Positions 23,834 to 36,326 of a DNA stretch of 64,000 bases are shown piece after piece. Numbering within the stretch: position 1 is the first letter of the stretch; every line of letters starts with the position of its first letter. This stretch comes from Amphibalanus amphitrite (taxonomy: Eukaryota > Arthropoda > Thecostraca > Balanomorpha > Balanidae): contig NW_024881969.1 of the NCBI RefSeq assembly GCF_019059575.1, positions 372,001-436,000 on the forward strand, in the 5' to 3' direction. Made by a program: the position numbers and the translations under genes. Below the pieces are notes generated by a model that was not told the origin of the DNA, searched no databases, and saw only the letters and a program-made list of their open reading frames with translations.

Positions 23834-26800
23834 CGCGGATGTGGGCTTGGTGACCGTGACGAGCGCCATCGGCAATAGATTCAGAGTGGTGCCAGCCGCA
23901 CCCCGTTCATCGACGCACGTCGAGGGGGTGCGGTGATCGCACCCACCACACACCCATCGCACACCCACTGCGCACTAACTGCATACACCCAGGCGCGTTC
24001 AGCGCACCCCAAATCAGAGGCGGCGTCCGCAGCCAAGGCTACGGAAGCTGTAAATATCGCCAGCCTGTCGGATTATGCAGCTCTATGCCGGATATTGTGG
24101 CTAGACAGGAGGAACCCACGATACTGCATACGTCGTCGTGACGACGTTCCGGCGATTCAATGGATGGTCGGCGGAGAGGAGCGGGCACACAGGGGATAGT
24201 CAGTTGCGAGAACCTGTCAGTCTCAATAAGACACAACAGTGCAACTACATCGGCTTCCTGCCCCGCTATGAATGAAGGAAGATATGAAGATGTGAGCAAT
24301 TAAGAGTGGTATTGAACTTTAGAACAGGACTTATCAAAACTACCTCCATAGGCCCGTAACAACTCCGCGCGCGTATCAAACAATTTCAGTATTAATGTGC
24401 CATTAAAAAACTTGGGATGGACGTGAGGTGGCTTATAATTCGATACGGTGGATTGTAATACGTATCTCTCATCTACGAGAGTGACCGATTATACAGTGGA
24501 GAGCCTCCCACGACCTGGCAAAAGAAAACGTTCAGTAGTTACAACCACTTAGCATATAGAAAGCGGGCAGTGACGAATATGGAATAAGTTCGTGGACTGA
24601 AAGAGAATAACCAATACAACCAATTTCACAGGAAAGAAATAGAAAATAGTTTCATAAGACACATTAGCATATGCGCAAAAAGAAACGTTAAAAATATGAA
24701 GTAAAACCTCGCCGTTTCGCCGGGTACCACAGGCCAATCGATGCCCAAACCCCACCACCTCTTTATACGCATCTATCGGTGCCATCAACTGGCCCCACGG
24801 CAGCCGGCAGCACTCAGCAGACGCTCGCCAATAATTGGTATCAATCTGCCAGCCTAGAAAGGTCTGCCACACTGAAGTGTCCCCGGTCATCTGGTCTACA
24901 AGACACATATCCACACTCTCTTTAACTAACAGCTTCACTCAGCTGCCGCTCTAAAAACACCACTTGAACACGGTGCATAGGTGTGCAGCCGACAGTGTGT
25001 GAAGATGCAACTAACAAGCACCAGATGGTGACCGTAAATGCTGCAAACACCGTTACCGATGTAACTGAATAGAACCGTACCTGCCTCCGTCCGATGATCC
25101 GTATCGATGATCAAGCGTCAATGATCCGTGTCGAAGATCAACTCCGAACCACGCACCTCGCGTCACAAAGTCCGCTATCTCTCCTCACACACTCGCGTCT
25201 GTGTGCGTAAGGGCCACTACCGAACCTCTCCGGGGTCTCACGCACGCCACCCCCACCAGTCTCTCCGAACACAGACCGCACCGGCGTTTGCCGCCGGTCG
25301 ACCGTGACTGCCGATGCCGACCCGCGCCGCCCGCACTGCCGACCGCACCCGGCCGAGACGCTCAACTGGCGGCCGCTGCTCTCCCCGAGTCGGAGGCTGG
25401 CCGCCCGGCGCCCGCCCGCGGTCGACCCGCGCCAGAGGTGAGCCCACCTAGACTCGCCGAGGAGCGGTCCGACTAGCGCGCGGACCGTGCGGCACGCGTC
25501 CGTCGCGGTCGCGGCCGGCTGAATTATCGGACTCGCCACCACCGGCATGCAGGCTCATGCATACATGCGCGTCGACCGGTCTGGCGACGCACCGGTCGCG
25601 GTGGCCGGCGACCTGGCCAGACGGACACCTGACGCGCCCACCCGGGCTCCATGGAGGCACAGATGGGACGGACACTGACAGTGGCAGCAGAAGTTGAGGT
25701 GAGGTGAAAACCTTCCTTCCATGGACCACGGAGAGCGATGGGATATAGGTTTTACAACATGGTATTAATAAATTTTGACGGTGGAACGATACATTGAAAG
25801 TGTCAACAGCAATCTTAGCTAATTTTTTTGCGACTTGTGTGGTGTTATACACACTTCATCGGTGCAGAGCGTGTGATTCTCCAGACAGTAAATAATAATG
25901 AAAACAAAAGTAAACGTTTCCAAAGACATCCGGAAGGTCGGGAGGACCAGATGGGACACAGGCAGCAGCACCGTATTTACCGGATACATCATTAGGAACA
26001 AAGAGTGCAGCTCACAAGTCAAGGACGGTAGGTACGTTTCACAAATTACCGACAAAAGGAAAAGTTTGGCACGTGCACGGCACGATCAAGGGAAGAACAG
26101 TTCACCACCGAACCCAGCCGTCGGATTGAATGGGTGCTCCCCAGTAATCATAACGTCACCGCCGATAATTTGCTCCCATTGTCCTATCACATCTGGTGTC
26201 GAAACGATTCACACATCTCAATCTCACCAATTACCGACGACTAATGACTCGTGAAAACGTTTCTGACGCTCACACACACAGCAGAGCTAAACTCTGTGAT
26301 TTCAGTCGTCGCCTCCTTTCAGTTCCCTCACTATCCGTCGTGACACGCGCTGCGTTCTGTTGGCACATCGCCGCGCTCACGATCGGCCCGGCGGCCGACG
26401 CGGCTCGTCCGGCCCCGATTCGGTGGCACCTGCCAATCACCGTCCGATTACGACCAGTCACGGAGCCGTCCGACCTCCGCCACAGCCCGAGTCGCCCCCA
26501 GAATATAATGACGTCGACGCGGCCGACGACGCATGAGTCGGGCCGAAACATGACCAGAATCTGACCTGGATGGACGGCACGCAGTTTCCAACAAAGGCAC
26601 AGGGGTGGACCGGCAGGTTTCCTTGGAAGGAATGCAGCCGAGCTGACTCACAATCATCGGACAGGCTTGCCTTGCCTTGATGTAAGTCTGCTCGCGTCGT
26701 AAACCAATGTTACAAACCATATAAGCTTCATCTCAGATAGCTTTGTTGCTTGTTCTAAGCCGATGTTACGGAAATGGCGACGCGCTTGTACAGACAAAAG

Positions 26801-29109
26801 ACCACCAGCAGAGCGTCATGATTTCATGACGTTCCACCGAGCACATCATCCTCACACCAAGCGTCGAAAGTGGTTCATTACATGAGCACGACACTAACGA
26901 CCTTGCGCAACCGGCCTCCGCCGCCGGTCTCTCGGCCAATAATCCATGTCTGACCCACACACCGACTGGCTCGCAACTCTCTCAGCGGGAGGCGCTCCTC
27001 CGGGCCGGCGATGCACGCTGAGGACGCAGAAGGTCATCAGAAGGTCGCCAGGAGGCCGACCGGCCGCGGCTCGTCAGTAGCGGCGCCGCCGGCTGACCCG
27101 ACTGCCGACCTGCCCCGGGCGCCGAGCTGGTCGTTCCGCGCCCGTGCATAGCTCGCCGGGTGCACCGAGCGGCGGATCGGCAGGGAGTTCTGCAGAGTCG
27201 CTGACAGACCGGTCAGAGACCTGACCATCACACATAGCACGGTAGTGACCGGTCAGTCACCATCCGGCGCCGCCGACCACGGTCGGTAGGCCAGACGACA
27301 CACACCTACACCGTAAAACCGTGACCAGCCGAGAGCCCCGCCAATCCTGAGCGTGACCAATAGAGCCTCCCAAATGCACGATATAGTGCATAGGTGGAAT
27401 CATAAAACCAATTCACTCAAAAGGTCTCACCATCTATCAGCGAGTTCTTTGACCTATGAAGACTTATTCGTGTCTGTCAAAAGTTCACTTGAGCCTTTTA
27501 ATCGAGTCTGAGTGCACCAGTTTCCGTTTTCCCGGCTGTCTTCGGTCAGCGAACTATCGCACCGACAGGAAACTCTGCTAAGACAAATGTGTCTGTGGTG
27601 CTCGAAGTGCCGTCCGGCCGTGCGAGCCGCCCCCGCTGCTGTCCCCAGGCGTGCCCAAGGGCAAGGAGCCGCCGTCCACCGACTGAAATCGGCCACATTT
27701 CTCGGGACAGAAGTCGCTTCTTTTCGCGATAGCAAACTTTCTCCGTCGCTTGCCGTACTCCACAATTCACAACATAACAACCGTGGGAAGCGAGAAAAAA
27801 TAGAGAGCAATCGAAAGTGCCGCGCGACAGCAGGGCAGTCTGCGCAGTGGCGACCACTCCGCAATTGGAGGGAAATTGATCGTCTGGGAAAGAGACAGTA
27901 GTCCATGTATGCGAGGCCCGACTGTGGGGGCGGCGTGGACGATATGAAGAATGGCTAGTCCTACCAACAAGGCTCGTACGCACTCTGGTTCACACATGGT
28001 GGGCTCAGACGCGCGGTAATTACCGGCTAATGTTCGTTAATTTGATGGCCACGACTCTGTGAAATACGAGGACTGGCAGCCGAGCTTTCGGGAAGGAATG
28101 CCAACGACCGGGCGGCGGGTACAGCACGCGGACTCTCCGGTTCATGAAGGCTCGCCGGCGGGCCGGCCGGTTCGCTCGCGAGCCGCCGAGCGGGCTGCGT
28201 CGTGAGATGAGAACATCGATAGGTCGCTGGAACCGGCTGTTCCTCCGCCCGCCTCCCGTCAGTCCGCTGTCTGACGGATTCCAGAGATGGCTGCCCGCCC
28301 GGCTTGGCACGTCATGCATCACGATATCGCGGCAGACAAAGTAGCCACTCGCTACCATTCGTGATGCATGGCATCTCTCCCCTCCCCTCCCCTCCCAATC
28401 AACCACTGTGCCAATTCTGCGCCATCCTCCCGACGCATTCCTTCACCACCCCTTTAAGCGAAACAAAACTGCGGTCGCGCCGCATCTCGAGCCGATAAAC
28501 AGGTTTCTCCATGCACCAGTGTGCAAGTGGGCGCCGCTGAACCGACCGGCCGGCCGACACTTGGCCCGCGGACCCTGCTGACTGCTGAGCCCGGCCGAGC
28601 CCAGCGCTCAGCACTCAGCGACCAGCTCACGGCTCAGCGGACGCGGCGCGATGCACCATCCTCCGACCCGTCTGACGTGCATGCATCCCAGTCTCCTTGG
28701 GCGCACGCGAAGGTCTCGGCGGCGGCTCCCACAGGTTATGAAGCAGCGGCAGCAAGACGGCGTCCCGCGGAGACATTAGACGGCTGCTGACGGCACGTCT
28801 GCGTGGGGAGGGGTGCGGGGTCGGGTCGGAGGTCACGGTCCCCGGCTGCCGGCAGTCACAGCCGCTGATATACCTGAGCAGCGGTGACGACGGAACAGCA
28901 GCCGCTCACCACAGGTAGCACAGCAGTGGTGATGGCTGCGACAGATCCAGACAGACAACTACTGGTGCAGAGTATAAGCGAGCAATAAAGGCTCACCTTG
29001 TGTTTATTGTAGTATTAATCGCCAAGAGTATTGGAGAAAAGGAGACACTGATACACTTACAATCAACATAATAATAACAATTTTCTAAAGGATGTTACAA
29101 AAAAAGGCG

Positions 29110-29371
29110 ATGGATTATTATCCTCTAAAAATTACACCAGCTGATTTATTTTTGCTAGAAGTTCTCAATCCTACCTACGAACCCGATCGATGCATCCCCA
29201 TCTCAGGAAAAGGTTGTACGGTAGGCGAAATTCCTTATCAACGACAAAAAGCTTATTGATAATTCTACACGATTGTCGGATGAGGATTTGACGGAGCGGC
29301 TATTGCCTTATTCTGACGTTCTTGCAGTCCACGTAGAAGAAATCAGAGCAGCGACCCAAGAAGCCAACTGA
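29110..29371 (+). pseudogene. Decayed protein-coding segment with a frame change, origin unknown
   Basis: An ATG-initiated frame (29110-29259, 49 codons) reads MDYYPLKITPADLFLLEV... and stops. A second frame, shifted by +1 and overlapping it, is open at 29225-29371 and reads KFLINDKKLIDNSTRLSDED, then LTERLLPYSDVLAVHVEEIR and on to a TGA. Both peptides have natural composition (acidic and hydrophobic alternation) in AT-rich DNA, unlike the surrounding chance frames. The simplest view is one gene fragment broken by a frameshift. A retroelement or transposase fragment is possible, but I do not recognise the family. Confidence 0.3.
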
Positions 29372-31168
29372 CCGGCCACACAGTATCAGTGCCGCATATC
29401 AAATGGCACAATCCAATACCATTTAGATATTTATTACGTTGATGATTATCAGTCAAGGACTCTAAGCTTCGAAAGGCTTTGAAAGTTCCACCGAGCCACA
29501 ACACAACCTGGAAATGTATGTTACATGGGGAAATACAGAGCCGATTTCTTGAAAATTAGGCATAGGCAGTGACAAAATTTAGTTAGCCTGATAACTACTC
29601 GTATTTCCACTTTTGCACATTTCATTCGATGTGCTCATGTAAACTATCTTTGAAAATTAACAGCACATACTAATTGATACCATAAAAAATATCTGCCTCA
29701 CTTATGACTGTAAAGCCGACAATGGTCATATGCCTAACACGCTTCAAAAGTCATACAACAATCCTTGTACGGCCATAAAGACTCGAAATCGCTCGTTAAA
29801 TGATAGACCCCTACAACGTCTGGCTCCGTTATTATGCAAAGGGGCGACAGGGAACATCAATTTACTGTGCGTCATAAACGCAGAAGCAAGATACGCGGGA
29901 CATAATTAGCAGAAGACGTCTTCACTGCCAAGATGTGTATGTGAACATATAGGGGTAATGCTCATACAGCGACCGTGAAAGCTAAACAACTGGAAAGTAG
30001 CACAGCAATTTCATTCAAGGCATTTATCGTAGTAGCATGCATATTTATTACGTTTTACGACGCAATAAAATGTGATCACTATTCCCCGATGTCTCTTTAA
30101 GTTTCATCCGATTGTTCCCTTCCTCAACCTCTGGACTGGGAGCAGCAAATAGCTGAATGAGAACAGCGAGTGGCAAACTATGCAGACAAGAATGATACCT
30201 ACTTTCGGTACTACAATAAAACAGTTTCACCGAAAGGATCCGAATCTGCGAAAGTTTTATGTACCGACAATAATATTTCAATTGGAAGCAATGACAGGCC
30301 CCGAAACCGCAATCTGCTGTTGGATGATATCTATCTTAAAATAGCACACAGTTGCCTCGCTTTTCCTATCAAACCAGAACAGCATACCTGTCTCCTCCTT
30401 ACTTCGCCTAGCATTCAGCAGCGTCCGCATTCCTTAACCGGGTTTCTGGAAGGGAAGAGTGACAAACTGACCATCTCCGACCTGGTGACAGGTAACATTC
30501 GAGCAGTGCCGACCGCCAGCCACGCGGCATCGATTGGAGCCACGGATAGGAACGACCCGTGCCCATAAAACACGAGTGGAGAGTGGAGATACGAATGTAC
30601 CCAACGGCACTACATGGTTCGGTTCACTACATGTTCACTACTGCCTTTTCACTACATGGAGGTGTGGTCCTATTTTCTGTGCAGACATAGTGAGTGCTTG
30701 CGTGTTGCGTGCATTTCCGCCGGCCTTTTAGCCCTCTCCACCATCTGTGAGCTATGTAAACTCGGCCAGCGCCACCCCCGGCCACCGGCCGCAGCTGTTC
30801 CCGGCAGGCTGACCTCCGGAGGCGACGGACCGCCCCCAAGTTCCCATCGTGTCGGTCGGCCGGCAAGGTCGGGTGTCGGTCGCGCCGGATGCACAAGGTC
30901 GGGCCGCGGCCGCCGTGTGTATATACGGCCGGCGACACGGGCCGCCGCCCCCGTCCGGCCGCTGCACCGACCGGGGTGGTCCCGGGGACACTCCCAGGGC
31001 ATCGATACGGCGCCGACAGGCAGCTGGGATGATCCCTGCTTACGTTGGGGTGTGCCCACAATGGCGGAATTAATCTCCTGAAGGCTGGAGACCGGGACCT
31101 CCAGGTCTTATGAAATGCATTACACGAAACCTCTTAGATGCCAACTTCAACACAGGGGCTCCTCAATC

Positions 31169-31553
31169 CAGACATGTGCACGGATCCCAGACAACCAATC
31201 ACGGAAATCGAGATGGCCATTAGATTGACGGTCTTCAAGCATGAAATTATGGTGGAAAAGATGGCTCATAGAAGCCTCTCAATGAACCAACTATTTTGCA
31301 TTCCTTCAGGGTTAACAGTTCTGAGAAAATCCCTCAAGATCCATCTCAGATCCATGATTCATGACCATGGATCCGAGATGGACCTTGAGGGATTTTCTCA
31401 AAACTGTGAACTCTGAGGGAATGCAAAATAGTTGGTTCGTTGAGAGGCATCTATTAGCCATGTTTTCCACCATAATTCCATGCTTAAAGACCACTAATCT
31501 AGTGGTCATCTTGATTTTCGTGTTTGGTCATCTGGGATCCGTGCCCATGTCTG
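31169..31553. mobile_element. Foldback (near-complete palindrome) hAT-like element with 8-bp target duplication
   Basis: The 385-bp element is two inverted arms of about 185 bp meeting at a small loop near 31361. The outer ends are CAGACATG and CATGTCTG, and the arms include GCACGGATCCCAG, AGAAAATCCCTCAAG and CAACTATTTTGCATTCC. Divergence between arms is low. It is flanked by CCTCAATC on both sides (31161-31168 and 31554-31561), an 8-bp duplication as made by hAT transposases. The two similar translated frames on opposite strands are caused by the palindrome. A transcript through it would form a long double-stranded hairpin. Confidence 0.88.
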
Positions 31554-34500
31554 CCTCAATCCCATTCCTAGCTACAGCTCCTTATGGCGTAGTCCCACAA
31601 CTTCCCCACGCCTTCCCGCGGAGGCCTCCCGGCGATCGCCACCGTCTACCTCCCGGCGTTCCTGAAGCGGAGAGCGGGCTGTCCAGAGAGCGGTACCGCG
31701 TTCCACGAACGACCTCGACGCCAGTATGATGTCATCGGGTGTGCCGATGGAACGACGTCGGCTAATATTGGCAGAGGACGCACCCGCGCCGCCAGCGCCG
31801 CCACCCATGGCGATGGCCACGCCGCGTCATCGCGCAGGGAGACACCGTCGGCCGCTCGCCGCGGCGGTGGTCGGACCTCGCCACAAGCCGGTGGGGTGGC
31901 CAGGTCCGGTGTCCATGACCGACCGTCGATGAGTCGATGATGCAAGACGCGAGCGGTCAACCGCGCGATGAGCGCAGCGCTCGTGCCTGTCATTCTCCGG
32001 CAATCCGTTGATAATTCGAGACAATGGCGGCGGCGGCGGCGACGTTGCATGAACGGTGAATGTGGAGACACGCGAAACAGCTCGGATGACGTTGCAACCA
32101 CGGAGGCAGGCGGGTTGCCAAAATGCAGTTGCCACATATGGTTCCATTGCGGCTCCAGCATCACATACATTTCCCGGTTCTTCAGCTGTCCTCTGCGCTG
32201 GGCGCCCGCTCCGCTCCGGCCAGCGACCTGCAGCGGGCTGGGAGAGCGGCCGGGGTCGTAAATCGTCCCGGCTGTCAGCGAGCCGGGCCGCCTCGCCCGG
32301 AGCTCTCTCTCTCTCTGCTTCAGACTCCATCTTCGGCGGAGGTTGAACGCCGACCCGCGTCAGAGTTGCGACACCTATTTACCAGCTAGGAGCTAATTAG
32401 AAAGACGCGATTTGCGATTTGCGAGCGACACTACGAGCCGCCAGCTGCGATTTGCGAGACGCAGGAGGCTGTGGACCGTCGGCACCGGGCGCCGTCGCGG
32501 GCCCTTCACCATCGCCGCACTTGCGTATTCCGTTGGCGAGTGCGAGACCGCATTAGCATCTTGGCGGCGAAGTGCGCAGAAGAGGCCGGAAACGACGCCG
32601 AAAACAGGTGTGAAGGACGGGAATCGGCCGGGCGGGATCGCGGGGGCGGCCGGCGGCACGCAGTTGGACGCGCTGTTTTTCTCAGCGAATTTGCATGCGT
32701 GGCCCAGAGCCGACGCAGCGGCGTTCACGGAAAATGGATTTCAAGAGCGATCCGACTCACAGTCGGGTTCACCAACGGTGGCTGACGCTAATGCGGAGAG
32801 GTGAGGTGAAGCGGGGTGAGGTGAGGTGAAGCAGCGGGCACGCACCTACCGCGACACTGCATTCCGGAAAATAGGGGCCTCCTCAGCGCGGCGGCGCAAG
32901 GTCGCTGGATGGCACGCAGCTGGCCTCTCGCGCACCGGGGAGCTCGGTCCGCCGGGCCCGCCGACCTGTCAGACTGTAAAACCTCCTCACATCTACAAGA
33001 CACGCTGTAACGTGACGTGCATGCAGAGAGTCTTCTTTCCGGGGATGGAGAGGGTGACGGTGTTTGCGCGTTCTGCGATGGCGCAAAATGTTGCTCAACA
33101 CGTGTCGGAGTTCATTCTGGCGGGATTGAAAATTTAGGCGTGACGGTAGATTATGTATTGCAGCGCATTGTTGTTTGGATGGGTCAATGAGGATTGCGGA
33201 TTAACTAAGTGGATTAAGCCGGACTTTTCAAAGTCTGATTTGAAATCAGCTGAAAAGGTTACATTGAATTACAGTGCAATTGCAAAAACCAAAAAATATT
33301 TACCTCTGAAGGCGGTCTGACTTTCACATGTTCTCAAGTGCAAAATGCCACAACCAACGCCTTATAAGTTATAAGCGGCACCCAATGAAGGCACTCAGCA
33401 CTCAACAGCATACGGCACCAGATGGTGCGTATGCAATCGGCGACATCCTTTCGAATCGATGAACTTATGATAGCGGGTTTTCAATGCTATGCAAACCGGT
33501 TGTTATTGCTAAATGCCTGTCCAACTGGAATCATCGATGAAAGAACTCTAACCTTGGTGTACCGATTTTCAGCTGAATGGCAATTTCCAATAAACAGATA
33601 CCGAGCTGAAAGGCCATAACAAAGGAGTATCTTCAATTTAATTGTTGGGACATTCATGTCGGAAACGACAGAAAGAGTAATCATATGTCTAGTTCGTCAG
33701 ACAATGAAACCAATTGAAGCGGTCTTTTCAATGAGAGTGGACATTTCAAATTTTGCTTAACGTCTGATTATTATCGTACAGTCATTTTTACAGAACAAAG
33801 CGCCATTATGAAGACAATTGCGGTAAAAATGTCCAGAATCAACTGCTGGACCACAACTTTTCGCGCAACGCCAAAGTTGCAGGCTTCGATAAATATTGTT
33901 CACGTGAGATAAGTTAAGTTACACGAGTAGTTGACCGTAAAGGGTTAAAAACAGCAGCGAATAAGGCAGTTTCATTTTTTTCAGCCATATGTTAAACAAG
34001 GCATTTGACGAAAGCTCATATTTTCATCTTCATCATCATGCAGCTACACTTTCGGCATTTTAGTTTTTAACTATGCACGTAACTGTAGAATCATCGAAGT
34101 GACCGCGTATGAAAAAGCAGCCTTGTTACATCAGTGCGCACAATGCCCATAGCCGATTCCCCGGTTCCTCGATTCAAACTCCCCGCCATAGACTTTGACA
34201 ACACGGCCAAAAGCTCTATTCTAGAACCAAGCGCGGGTATTTTTGGCCACTGCACACCCCCGGGCGCTGTGATTAGAACGCCCCTTCCCAGCTGACCTCC
34301 AATCGGACCGAATTGGCCCAGAACGACTGCGGCGTCCCGTCCCAGTGAGCGCCATGGAGCGTGTTTGCACCGTGTTTTGAAGTGTGAAATCGAGGTAATA
34401 ACGAGCTGGCCAATCGGACAAAGCGGACGGCCCGGGGTTGTTTTCCAGATCGCCGTGCCGCGGGGTGAGGTGCCACGATTGTGCGGCAGTTCAGAGGGTC

Positions 34501-36098
34501 GGCGTGACGCCAGCTGCCGGGGGTTCACCAGGGCCCAGTGACAGGCAGCTGGTCGGATCTTGGCAGGTATTTGTCGGACAGAAGACGTCACATTTTACCA
34601 GCGCCCAAAGCCAAGCTCAGCTGGTCACATATTGGGAAGTATTTGTCAGAATCACCGTCAGATTTCTCGTAGTTCCGTTGTTTGTTGGCAAGACATTCAC
34701 AGGCACCGGCAAGACTGGGGTAAATATAGTGACGTCTTCTCTGAGTAAGCCGATGCTATTTCTCCTCAAATCATCAAGGAAATACGAAAAAACATCCATG
34801 TAGCTCGAGAAACGGTAGCCTGTGGGTCAAACCACAAATTGCGTCGACTGAAGGGTCACATTTCTTATGACACAAAGAACACGAGTCGACCGGATCACAA
34901 ACAGAAGTAGAGCAGCGCATTGCACAAAGGCGCAGCCCAGTTAGGACGATGCATGGTTTCGCTGCACAGACGACGTCCCAGCGAGACGCCTATTTAGCAG
35001 CCGCTATTCCATTAATAACCGTGAGCGTCGGGATGACACGTCGCTGCACGGCCAAAGAAAGGCTCTTTTAATCATCTTGTTCGACTCCATTTAGTGGAAC
35101 GGGTCACTGGCAGAAACAAAGTCACCAATGTAGCTGAAGGTAGTTAGGCATTGTAGCGGCTTAGTCCTTAAAAGTTGATAAAACGTATCTACGTTTATAA
35201 CTTAGGTTGCTGAGTGCTATTTTTTCACTATTGCATCATCTCGTCGCGGTTCTCACTTGGCATATACTTGATGCAGCCTTTTCTTTAATTGAAACGGAGA
35301 GTGTTTCCCGAATTCCGACTTCAAACGTGACACTCGCTCTTTATTTCATGCTCCAACGCATTTTCACAAGTCTCCTGCCGGTCGAAATTTCCTTTCAAAC
35401 TCTCCAGCCTGTCCTGCAGCAACCTACACGGACTTAGTGGAGTGGCAATCCATCACGGGGGATCTCAAGCGGACCGTGGCGCCCACCACAGCGTTTTCCC
35501 TGTCGTGAGCGCGAGAGCAGAGTTTCTCTGTAGCCAAACGGATAGCCCACCGTCCCCCAGTTAAGTGAGTTCTGATGTTGTCCCTACTCGTGTTATTCGA
35601 TTACATCGTGAACGCGCCAGATGCCATCACGGAGTGACCAGGACGGTGTCGATTGGAGTCGATTGGAGGCCGCACCAAACCGGATCGGGCAGCACGCGCC
35701 GCTGGAGGACACCAGACACCGACACTGGATTCCGACGGGAGACACCGCGCCCTCCGACGGACCCATCACAGACTCAGTAGACGAATTCGAACGCAGACCG
35801 GACATAGCCGATCTCACGGCGCTGAAGGTATGCGACCGACGCTGAGTCTCGGGGGGACCAGAAATATGTGATCGGGCGCCCAACCGCGCTGCACTGGGGA
35901 CCGATATGTGAACGGACGCGAGACTCTGGGGAGTATAGATTTTTGAACAGCCATTGAGTCTCTGAGCGCCAGAGATATCTGACCAGCCGCTGCTCTCCGG
36001 GCACCCCGTCGTCACCTGGCGCCCGAGGCCATGTCCGCCCGATCGTCCTAGCGACGACCGGCCCGCCCCACCCAGGAATCCCAAGGATATGACGCCGG

Positions 36099-36326
36099 CC
36101 CAATCTTACCAATGCCGTGAATGCGCATTTCACGGCATTTGGTAACATTCAGAACTATTCCGCATTCACTTATTCATTCTTTCAGACAACATTCATAATC
36201 GTTAACGCTATCAAAATCATTGGACAAGATTAGCTGGATGTAAATAAAAAAGATATCATTGATATCAGTGCCGTAAACTCCGGCCAGTGCTGCAAAATCC
36301 TATTTACGGCATTGGTAAGATTGGGC
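36099..36326. mobile_element. MITE-like element with about 20-bp terminal inverted repeats
   Basis: The left end CCCAATCTTACCAATGCCGT is repeated inverted at the right end (ACGGCATTGGTAAGATTGGG). The left repeat also folds with an adjacent inverted copy, giving a hairpin at 36106-36145 around TGCGCA. The interior is AT-rich and non-coding. The only flanking direct repeat is the trinucleotide CGG, too short to prove a target duplication, so the superfamily is open. Confidence 0.7.

Noticed and set aside
24549-24938. 129-codon minus-strand frame in AT-rich DNA
   Set aside because: No ATG-led start context, no splice signals at sensible places and no recognisable family; left unannotated.
27433-27475. 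43-bp minus-strand exon-like segment with ATG before GTGAGA
   Set aside because: Length is not a multiple of three, so it would break the frame between flanking phase-0 exons; the pyrimidine tract is weak.
31138-31509. Two similar open frames on opposite strands suggesting a duplicated gene
   Set aside because: The similarity is explained by the arms of the foldback element read in opposite directions.
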